Below, in pieces: positions 56,657 through 64,000 of a stretch of 64,000 bases of DNA (positions are counted from its first letter, which is position 1; each line of letters starts with the position of its first letter). The notes under the pieces are model-generated. The model was given only the letters and a program-made list of their open reading frames with translations, searched no databases and had not been told where the DNA came from. A program made the position numbers and the translations under genes. The DNA is from Yersinia canariae (GTDB taxonomy: Bacteria; Pseudomonadota; Gammaproteobacteria; Enterobacterales; Enterobacteriaceae). The stretch covers positions 4,030,001-4,094,000 of the forward strand of contig NZ_CP043727.1 in the NCBI RefSeq assembly GCF_009831415.1, in the 5' to 3' direction.

Positions 56657-58057
56657 TTAGGTATGACTAAAACTATTCTGGCTCGCCTCGCCCCCAAGAG
56701 ATGGATGCTCACTCAGGTATTTTAGTGAGGATTTATAATCGTCGATTAATAACCCCGCGAAATCCATCTCGAATCCGCGACGGCACATAATGCGCATGAC
56801 CACGACATCAGACATTTTTCCACTCAGAGTAAATGCTGGAACTTGCCAACCACGCAGTCTCAAACGCTCAGAAAGGTCATATAGGGTATACCCGACTTTA
56901 GCCCCTTCTTTGATTCGGAAACAAATAGCAGGAATACCCTCATATGGGCCGCCGCTACAATAGAATTCATAGGGCCCAAGTGGGGCAATCTCTTTAGCTA
57001 GGAATTCTGCCACCTGATAACAGGCGCTTTGTACCTTGGTATAGCCCTCACGCCCTAAACGTATAAATTCATAGTATTGGGAGATAACTTGCCCTGCCGG
57101 GCGCGAGAAGTTAATAGCAAAAGTGCCGACCTGGCCGCCAAGATAATCAACATTAAATATCAGCTCTTCAGGTAAGGCCGCAGCATCACGCCAAATAACC
57201 CAGCCACACCCCAAAGGTGCTAGCCCAAATTTATGGCCGGAAGTGCTAATTGATTTCACCCGGGGTAAACGGAAATCCCACTCAATATCAGGGGCAACAA
57301 AGGGGGCTAAAAAACCGCCACTCGCCGCATCAATATGCATATCAATATCAAGACCGGTATCTTTTTGCAGTTTATCCAATGCGTCATGCAAAGGTTTTGG
57401 TAACTCATAGTTGCCGGTGTAAGTCACACCGAAAGTGGGCACGACACCAATAGTATTTTCATCACACGCCTCAATCATCCGCTGTGGATCCATAAATAGC
57501 TGCCCCGGAATCATCGGAATTTCACGTATTTCGACATCCCAATAACGAGCAAATTTATGCCAGCAAACTTGTACTGGGCCACAGACAAAATTAGGTTTAT
57601 CAGTGGGTTTACCTGCGGCTTCTCTTTTTTTGCGCCAGCGCCACTTCATGGCCATGCCACCCAACATGCACGCTTCTGAAGAACCAATCGTATTCGTCCC
57701 TACTCCTTGCCCGCCCTTTGGAGTCGGAGCATTCCACAAATCAGCCATCATGTTCACACAGCGCATATCTATCGCCGCTGATTGCGGATATTCTTCTTTA
57801 TCAATCCAGTTTTTATTTATCGAAATATCCATCAGTTTATGGACATTATCGTCATCCCACGTCTGACAGAATGTGGCGAGGTTTTGTCGTGCATTACCAT
57901 CAAGAAATAGCTCATCACTTATGATTTGAAAAGCAATATCCTCGCGCATCTCCTCTTTAGGGAACTCTTTATTTTCTGAAATATTACGAATCGCTTTAGA
58001 ACCAAAGCGAGAGTCTAATAAATCCGAGCGATAATCATCCAAAGATTTTCTAGTCAT
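56657..58057 (-). CDS. gadB: glutamate decarboxylase GadB
   Basis: 466-aa PLP enzyme, exactly the E. coli GadA/GadB length. It converts Glu to GABA, consuming a proton. The PLP lysine lies in [19 protein letters not shown] (about residues 266-284), after the conserved HIDAASGGF. The C-terminal His of HT (last two residues) is the pH-gating residue in E. coli. It is the first gene of gadB-gadC-glsA, with a long A/T-rich upstream region where acid and H-NS control would act. Confidence 0.96.
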   Translation of the reverse strand: MTRKSLDDYRSDLLDSRFGSKAIRNISENKEFPKEEMREDIAFQIISDELFLDGNARQNLATFCQTWDDDNVHKLMDISINKNWIDKEEYPQSAAIDMRCVNMMADLWNAPTPKGGQGVGTNTIGSSEACMLGGMAMKWRWRKKREAAGKPTDKPNFVCGPVQVCWHKFARYWDVEIREIPMIPGQLFMDPQRMIEACDENTIGVVPTFGVTYTGNYELPKPLHDALDKLQKDTGLDIDMHIDAASGGFLAPFVAPDIEWDFRLPRVKSISTSGHKFGLAPLGCGWVIWRDAAALPEELIFNVDYLGGQVGTFAINFSRPAGQVISQYYEFIRLGREGYTKVQSACYQVAEFLAKEIAPLGPYEFYCSGGPYEGIPAICFRIKEGAKVGYTLYDLSERLRLRGWQVPAFTLSGKMSDVVVMRIMCRRGFEMDFAGLLIDDYKSSLKYLSEHPSLGGEASQNSFSHT

Positions 58058-58362
58058 TTCCTACCCCTATCCTAATTGAGATAAACGATCAATTAAAAGT
58101 TAGTGAAATCAAACAACTATAAAAATTAAAATTATTATTGAGCATAGAAAATATATCGATAGAACACTATTATGATTTCACATGCTAATAAACGTTAGCA
58201 CTGGAAAAAAATTGTGCCACTACAAATATCAATATGTTTGCTTTTAAGAATAGATGCTTATCGTATTATTTTTTTTATTAAGAAATTTATTAGAGATTGC
58301 TTGCGCAATACCCTCTCGTAACCTAGATTTTATTAATTATGGCGATTTCCACCGCCAATGCT
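58058..58362. promoter_or_regulatory. A/T-rich regulatory region upstream of gadB
   Basis: 305 bp between gadB and the hxlR gene stop, very A/T-rich. Promoter of gadB expected here. No GadE-type box can be assigned by eye. Confidence 0.45.
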
Positions 58363-58821
58363 TTAGCATTTAATCACTTTTTCCCGATGGCAATCAGTAG
58401 CATCCAATATCGTACCCTGCTGTGAGGATACAGTCAGTTTGCTGATAGGTTGCCCACTCTGATTATCAACTAAAATAGAATACTTTTCGCCAGTAGAAAA
58501 TAGATGTTCTTCGCCCCATTGACGCAAACTGACGACGATCGGGAATAATTGGCGGCCTTTATCAGTCAGCACATATTCATGATAAGCACTGCCATCAGAG
58601 GCAGGAACAATCATCAAAATATCGTGTTCAACAAGTTCACGCAGACGACCCGCCAAAATATTTTTCGCCAATCCAAGATTGCGACGAAATTCACCAAAAC
58701 GACGGATTCCATCAAAAGCATCACGAATAATCATAAGCGACCAACGGTCACCCAAGATGCCAAGCACTCTGGCAACAGGGCACTCTTCTGCTTCTGCCCG
58801 ATATTCACTGGTTTTAGACAT
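58363..58821 (-). CDS. HxlR-family transcriptional regulator
   Basis: 152-aa regulator. The HxlR winged helix is clear: CPVARVLGILGDRWSLMIIR (residues about 14-33), then FGEFRRNLGLAKNILAGRLR and YVLTDKGRQLFPIV. A C-terminal extension of about 45 residues is specific. It is divergent from the MFS gene across a 110-bp gap with a perfect inverted repeat, so it likely controls both. Confidence 0.92.
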   Translation of the reverse strand: MSKTSEYRAEAEECPVARVLGILGDRWSLMIIRDAFDGIRRFGEFRRNLGLAKNILAGRLRELVEHDILMIVPASDGSAYHEYVLTDKGRQLFPIVVSLRQWGEEHLFSTGEKYSILVDNQSGQPISKLTVSSQQGTILDATDCHREKVIKC

Positions 58822-58860
58822 TTTATTCCTCTAATACAGCAGTGGAAAAACTAGTTGCAT

Positions 58861-58902
58861 ATTAAAACCACCTCTGTTAAAAATCAATCAAGTGGTTTTA
58901 AT
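58861..58902. promoter_or_regulatory. candidate HxlR operator in the hxlR/MFS divergent promoter
   Basis: Perfect 11-bp inverted repeat ATTAAAACCAC ... GTGGTTTTAAT (58861-58871 and 58892-58902) separated by 20 bp, i.e. about three helical turns centre to centre. It suits a dimeric winged-helix regulator. Confidence 0.6.
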
Positions 58903-58931
58903 TCGAAACCAGATAGAACGTCAGGCATTTT

Positions 58932-60161
58932 ATGTCCATCGCAAGAGAATCAGCAAAAAGCCGTACTCATTCATTAGCAAAAACGGCTCTCACACCGCGT
59001 CTCACTTCAATCATGGTGTTGCTCTTTGCCATGGTATCCGCCATGGCAGTTGCCAATGTCTATTTTGCGCAACCTTTGCTGGATATCATGGCGAGGGATC
59101 TCAATGTTAGCCCGTCGACGGTGGGCCTGGTAGTGACTCTGACACAAGTGGGCTATGCCTTGGGGCTGATATTTATTGTGCCGCTGGGTGATCTGTGGGA
59201 TCGCCGGAAATTAATTATTGGACAGTTATTGTTGTCTGCTGCGGCATTGATCTCCGCAAGTTTTGCCCCCACTTTTTCACTGTTACTGATAGCAATGCTG
59301 ATTATCGGCCTGATGGCTGTTGTGGTGCAGGTAGTCGTGGCTTTTGCTGCAACACTGGCACCAGAGCAACAAAGAGGGAAAGTGGTGGGTAAGATAACCA
59401 GCGGAATTGTTCTGGGGATCCTGCTGGCGCGCTTTATCTCTGGTGCAATGGCCGACTTTGCCGGCTGGCGCTCAGTTTATTTTTGCTCAGCAGCAATGAT
59501 GTTATTGATGGCGATGATTCTTTATTACGTCATGCCGCCCGGCGCTAAATCAGCTCCGTCATCATATCGGCAGCTACTGCTGTCACTGTTTGGGCTATTT
59601 ATCAGTGAGCGCGAATTACGTATACGAGCGGCTTTGGCATTACTGATATTTATGGCTTTTAGTGTGCTATGGACCGCAATGGTGTTTCCCTTGAGTAGCC
59701 CACCTTATGCTTTGTCACACAGTCAGGTGGGTTTATTTGGGCTGGTAGGTATCGCGGGCGCATTAGCTGCAAGCCACGCCGGGCAGTTAGCCGATCGCGG
59801 GATGGGGCTGAAAACAACACAAATTGCTCTGGCGCTGTTGCTGTTTTCCTGGCTACCGATAGCATTTTTGCCCCACTCACTCTGGTGGTTAGTCATCGGT
59901 GTAGTGATATTGGATTTTGCGGTTCAAGCCGTACATGTCACGAATCAAAGCATTATTTTTGCACTACGTCCGGATGCTCAAAGCCGCTTGGTCGCGGGCT
60001 ACATGTTGTTCTATTCAATCGGCAGTGCCATTGGAGCTATCAGTGCCACCTTAATCTATGCATATGCTGGATGGTTAGGTGTCTGCGCTCTTGGCGCGAT
60101 GATAAGTGCCGTTGCAATGCTGTTTTTACATCTGACGTACAGGAATCATTCCACAGCGTAA
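58932..60161 (+). CDS. MFS transporter (YnfM/drug-efflux-like)
   Basis: 409-aa major facilitator with about 12 helices. It has an antiporter-type start (ANVYFAQPLLDIMARDLNVS) and the loop 2-3 motif A (GDLWDRRKLI, about residues 84-93). It resembles the YtbD/YnfM group of putative efflux proteins. Paired with a divergent HxlR regulator, so expression probably responds to a toxic compound. Substrate unknown. Confidence 0.85.
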   Translation: MSIARESAKSRTHSLAKTALTPRLTSIMVLLFAMVSAMAVANVYFAQPLLDIMARDLNVSPSTVGLVVTLTQVGYALGLIFIVPLGDLWDRRKLIIGQLLLSAAALISASFAPTFSLLLIAMLIIGLMAVVVQVVVAFAATLAPEQQRGKVVGKITSGIVLGILLARFISGAMADFAGWRSVYFCSAAMMLLMAMILYYVMPPGAKSAPSSYRQLLLSLFGLFISERELRIRAALALLIFMAFSVLWTAMVFPLSSPPYALSHSQVGLFGLVGIAGALAASHAGQLADRGMGLKTTQIALALLLFSWLPIAFLPHSLWWLVIGVVILDFAVQAVHVTNQSIIFALRPDAQSRLVAGYMLFYSIGSAIGAISATLIYAYAGWLGVCALGAMISAVAMLFLHLTYRNHSTA

Positions 60162-60260
60162 TCAATTGAATATCATAAATTTTATTTATGTATCTATTGT
60201 TCGACCTATACTCATGTTAGTTATCGATAACTGAGTTCAGATCTTAGAGGAGTAATCATT

Positions 60261-60833
60261 ATGCTGAATATAGATCGGAAATATCTCGTAAGCCTTGATG
60301 AAGGAACCTTAAAAAAACAACGACTTATAATGCAAATTATTGCTGTGCTGCTGCTGTTAGGTGGGATTTTTTGTCTTATTAACCCGTTAGCTTCCGGGGC
60401 CGCCCTGAGTATGATTATCGGTATTCTGCTGCTGCTCAGCGGGGTGGCGATGATAGTCGGGATGATAGCCAACCGCTCTCATAATCTTTGGCCAATGATT
60501 ATTGGTATTTTACTGGGCGTGGCATATCTCGTGATGGGCTATGTGTTTATTACTAATCCTGCGGTAGGAATGATAAGCCTGGCGATTGTCCTAGCGGTAT
60601 TATTTGCTTTTGGTGGGGTATTGCGGCTGATAACCGGCTATAAAACATGGGGGTTACCGGGCGCATGGCTACAAATTTTACTGGGTATATTGGACCTGAT
60701 TATTACCTATTTACTGGTAAGTGCCGGGCCATTGATGTCAATAACCATGGTCACTACCTTGGTCGGGATTGAGATGTTATTCAGCTCATTTAGCTGCTTT
60801 ATGGTCGCGAGTTTATATAAACGCCAATCATAA
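60261..60833 (+). CDS. hdeD: HdeD-family acid-resistance membrane protein
   Basis: 190-aa six-helix inner-membrane protein, the same length as E. coli HdeD. The sequence follows HdeD throughout: LDEGTLKKQRLIMQIIAVLL, VGMIANRSHNLWPMI, VTTLVGIEMLFSS. HdeD is needed for acid resistance at high cell density; its mechanism is unclear. AGAGGAG lies 11 bases before the ATG. Its nearness to gadB-gadC-glsA fits an acid-fitness region, but hdeA/hdeB are not here. Confidence 0.92.
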   Translation: MLNIDRKYLVSLDEGTLKKQRLIMQIIAVLLLLGGIFCLINPLASGAALSMIIGILLLLSGVAMIVGMIANRSHNLWPMIIGILLGVAYLVMGYVFITNPAVGMISLAIVLAVLFAFGGVLRLITGYKTWGLPGAWLQILLGILDLIITYLLVSAGPLMSITMVTTLVGIEMLFSSFSCFMVASLYKRQS

Positions 60834-60985
60834 CGCTCCTCCCCAAGCGGTATTGCGGGCTGCAATACCGCTTCCCCGGAAATATTTTCATGTTCCCGAA
60901 CAATTATTGATACTCACCTCGCTAACTGCCACAGTGATATCACTACAACAATTTAATTAATTTCCAACAAATACAGGCAGGTTGT

Positions 60986-61879
60986 GTGAAACTCACTGAT
61001 TTATTAATTGCTCTGCTGATTACTGCAATCTGGGGAGTAAATTTCTCTATCATCAAACTCGGTCTAATTACCGCAGATCCATTTATTCTAGCGGGTCTGC
61101 GCTTTTCCCTGTGCGCCTTACCGGCAGTTTTTTTCATTAAGAAACCAGATACTTCATGGGGTTATATAATAGGATACGGCTTATTATTTGGTATTGGCCT
61201 ATGGGGTATTGTCAATCTAGGTATCAAAGCCGGTGTATCCGCAGGAATTGCATCTTTAGTTCTGCAATTTGGTGCATTTTTCACTATGATTCTTGGCGCA
61301 TTTTTATTCCACGAAAGCCTATCAAAATATCAATTTTTGGGAATTATCATCGCGCTTTTAGGATTAAGCAGCATCATTTTTATCAGCGACGGTTCCGTGA
61401 CACTAATTGGTTTGGCATTAGTCTTATGCGGTGCAGTCGTCTGGGGATTGGTCAGCATCATTATTAAAAAATCCAATACTAAACAGGTATTTTCCTTCTT
61501 GGTATGGTCAAGTCTGTTCTCCCCTATTCCACTGTTTTTACTGAGTTATCTATTTAATGGGCCGAGTGGGTTTACTGAATTGGCTGATAACTTTACTACA
61601 ACCACACTATTTTCTATTTTATTTCAGGTTTATCCCAATACGTTATTTGCCTATTGGGTCTGGAATTCATTACTCACCAAATATCCTGTTTCTGTGGTCG
61701 CGCCGTTATCCCTGTTAGTGCCGATTTTCGGTATGTTAGGTTCTGTGATGATTTTCAATGAAAGTATTCCAGCAGGGAAAATTGTCGCAATGGTATTAAT
61801 TATTAGCGGGCTGGTGACTGGCCTTTACGGCAAAAAACTTATCGGCCGACTACAGAGAAAAATATCCATGACTCTCTAG
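60986..61879 (+). CDS. eamA: EamA-family (DMT) metabolite exporter
   Basis: 297-aa drug/metabolite transporter with two EamA repeats (about residues 5-135 and 145-285; 10 helices). The start MKLTDLLIALLITAIWGVNF is read from a GTG at 60986 after CAGG. It resembles E. coli EamA/YdeD (299 aa), an O-acetylserine/cysteine exporter, but DMT substrates are hard to predict. It stands alone. Confidence 0.78.
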   Translation: MKLTDLLIALLITAIWGVNFSIIKLGLITADPFILAGLRFSLCALPAVFFIKKPDTSWGYIIGYGLLFGIGLWGIVNLGIKAGVSAGIASLVLQFGAFFTMILGAFLFHESLSKYQFLGIIIALLGLSSIIFISDGSVTLIGLALVLCGAVVWGLVSIIIKKSNTKQVFSFLVWSSLFSPIPLFLLSYLFNGPSGFTELADNFTTTTLFSILFQVYPNTLFAYWVWNSLLTKYPVSVVAPLSLLVPIFGMLGSVMIFNESIPAGKIVAMVLIISGLVTGLYGKKLIGRLQRKISMTL

Positions 61880-61953
61880 TTTTGCTACTACTGAATAAAA
61901 TTCCGCCACATGAAGATGTTATAGTTAGCGTTTAATTCTCGATGAGAGTCATT

Positions 61954-62670
61954 ATGTCCCGCAGCCAGCGTCTGCTAGATTTAATTCAAATTTTACGCCG
62001 CCATCGCTATCCTGTCACCGGTGCTGCGCTGGCGGAAGAACTGGCTATTAGTGTGCGAACACTTTATCGCGATATCGCCACCTTACAGCAGCAAGGGGCT
62101 GATATTACAGGCGAACCCGGCTTGGGATATGTGTTACGTCCCGGCTTTATGCTGCCGCCATTAATGTTTTCTGAAGAGGAAATCGAAGCGCTGGTATTAG
62201 GCTCGCGCTGGGTCAGTTATCGTGGCGATACACAGCTAAGCTCAGCAGCACGTAATGCTCTGGCAAAGATTGCCGCTGTTCTACCCGCGGATCTACGTGA
62301 TGAATTGGATGCCTCAACGCTGTTAATTGGCCCGGCTGGCCATATGCCAGACAGCGAATTGGCATTGCCACTCTTGCGCCGTGCTATCCGTGCCGAGCGA
62401 AAAGTCGATATAACCTATCGCGACCTCAAAGGGGTTGAATCTTGCCGTCGCATTTGGCCGTTTGCCATTGGCTTTTTTGAACAGGTACGCGTGGTCGTTG
62501 CCTGGTGTGAATTACGCCAAACCATTCGTAATTTCCGAGCTGACCGCATTAGTGCTATTACACTTACCGACCAACGTTATCCCCAGCGAAGACATTTGTT
62601 ATTAAAACAGTGGCGCGAAGCTGAAGGTATCAGCGACCAATCGTTACTCTCTGGCTCACCAAAACAATAA
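61954..62670 (+). CDS. YafY-family HTH/WYL regulator
   Basis: 238-aa regulator. The HTH_11 start MSRSQRLLDLIQILRRHRYP then VRTLYRDIATLQQQGADITG is typical, with the WYL domain at about residues 135-220. I chose the ATG at 61954 over the one four codons earlier, because family members begin MSRSQRL. It lies upstream of a VOC-family gene on the same strand and probably controls it. Confidence 0.88.
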   Translation: MSRSQRLLDLIQILRRHRYPVTGAALAEELAISVRTLYRDIATLQQQGADITGEPGLGYVLRPGFMLPPLMFSEEEIEALVLGSRWVSYRGDTQLSSAARNALAKIAAVLPADLRDELDASTLLIGPAGHMPDSELALPLLRRAIRAERKVDITYRDLKGVESCRRIWPFAIGFFEQVRVVVAWCELRQTIRNFRADRISAITLTDQRYPQRRHLLLKQWREAEGISDQSLLSGSPKQ

Positions 62671-62800
62671 ATTTTTATCCCCCAGTAAATCAATAATCAC
62701 TACTGACAGAAACTGTCAGTATGACTCGCTAGGATAGAACTCAGTTAAACGATATTCGCTTAACAAGAAACTATCAAATTGATTGTAAAGGGGTAATTAT

Positions 62801-63163
62801 ATGGCAGATCCAAATTTCATTATTCTCTATGTTGATAGCCCGGCAAATAGCGCTGCATTTTACGCGAACCTACTGGCGAAAGAGCCGGTTGAGTCTCACC
62901 CAACCTTTGCAATGTTTGCGTTGGATTCAGGCGTAATGCTGGGGTTATGGTCGAAACATACTGTTGAACCAGCCGCAACGGCTACTGGCGGCGGCAGCGA
63001 GATAGCTTTCGCCCTCACCGACAAAGCCGCTGTACAAGCGCTATATCATGACTGGCAACAGCGCGGGCTTCCCATCTTGCAAGCTCCCGTACAGATGGAT
63101 TTCGGCTATACTTTTGTGGCGTTAGACCCCGACGGTCACCGCCTGCGAGTGTTTGGCGACTAA
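62801..63163 (+). CDS. VOC-family (glyoxalase/bleomycin-resistance fold) protein
   Basis: 120-aa vicinal-oxygen-chelate protein (FIILYVDSPANSAAFYANLL ... FGYTFVALDPDGHRLRVF). The ending D-x-DGH-x-LRV is typical. AAAGGGG lies 8 bases before the ATG. The yafY-like regulator upstream suggests co-regulation. Substrate unknown; the metal ligands normal in glyoxalases are not all evident. Confidence 0.87.
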   Translation: MADPNFIILYVDSPANSAAFYANLLAKEPVESHPTFAMFALDSGVMLGLWSKHTVEPAATATGGGSEIAFALTDKAAVQALYHDWQQRGLPILQAPVQMDFGYTFVALDPDGHRLRVFGD

Positions 63164-63224
63164 ATGTTTGATGAATAAATGTTTGGTAAATAATAGACAG
63201 CCACATTGATAGCCAATCTCCACA

Positions 63225-63267
63225 TAACCGAAGGAAATATGCCCTACATGCATAACTCCTTCGGTTA
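63225..63267. terminator. hairpin between the VOC gene and fadH
   Basis: Perfect 11-bp inverted repeat TAACCGAAGGA / TCCTTCGGTTA with a 21-base loop; no T-run. It may be a terminator or an operator. Confidence 0.4.
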
Positions 63268-63369
63268 ATACATCAAGGTTCCACTCTCTCCTCCAATGCC
63301 ATATTCATGACGGCTATCACAATCAGCACATTGTGATTTCCCAAGCGGCACTGCACCGTCTAAATTTGA

Positions 63370-64000
<631 letters not shown>

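Overview
The window is a piece of an Enterobacterales chromosome. It is most likely a Yersinia or close relative: the core genes have mid-range G+C and include the tsaD / rpsU-dnaG-rpoD / ileX neighbourhood and an acid-resistance set. The species call is an inference. A large horizontally acquired island sits in the tRNA-Ile2 (CAU) gene just downstream of rpoD.

Layout. 1-5370 is core: tsaD (partial, minus), the macromolecular-synthesis operon rpsU-dnaG-rpoD, and the CAU tRNA. 5324-52509 is a 47-kb island bounded by a perfect 50-bp direct repeat of the tRNA 3' end. A P4-type tyrosine integrase lies at the far end beside a partial tRNA copy. Its backbone follows the order and orientation I recall for E. 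coli CP4-57, read in reverse: ypjF/cbtA-type toxin, yfjZ/cbeA antitoxin, yfjY/radC, small cargo, yfjR, yfjQ, yfjP, then yfjL-yfjK (abpAB), yfjJ, yfjI, alpA and the integrase. 52510-64000 returns to core DNA: a prophage tail-sheath relic, a 5'-truncated murP, glsA-gadC-gadB, an hxlR/MFS divergon, hdeD, eamA, a yafY-like regulator with a VOC protein, and the start of fadH.

The island is a defence island with two cargo slots in the CP4-57-like backbone. Slot A (15.1-25.7 kb) holds a type IC restriction-modification operon hsdM-hsdS-prrC-hsdR, whose third gene encodes the tRNA-Lys anticodon nuclease PrrC. It is followed by a pair of DUF262 proteins, the second with a DUF1524 His-Me nuclease domain. 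AbpAB follows.

Slot B (30.0-45.6 kb) is the most interesting region. It is a ten-gene, tightly coupled, divergent locus that I cannot match to a named system. One arm (plus) encodes an SF1 helicase, a PIN-domain RNase-like protein, a coiled-coil protein, a ClpB-D2-like AAA+ ATPase and an NrdG-like radical SAM protein. The other arm (minus) encodes a radical SAM enzyme, a PHP phosphoesterase, a phosphoribosyltransferase-like protein and a DXD glycosyltransferase. A convergent GT9 glycosyltransferase with a DUF120-like C-terminus carries a C9 tract. I infer that a small-molecule (nucleoside- or sugar-like) synthesis module is coupled to a nucleic-acid-processing effector module.

The right side of the island holds P4-like maintenance genes (yfjJ, yfjI, alpA with upstream iteron-like repeats), an unrecognised gene, a Fic protein with a possible convergent antitoxin, and the integrase with its arm-type repeats.
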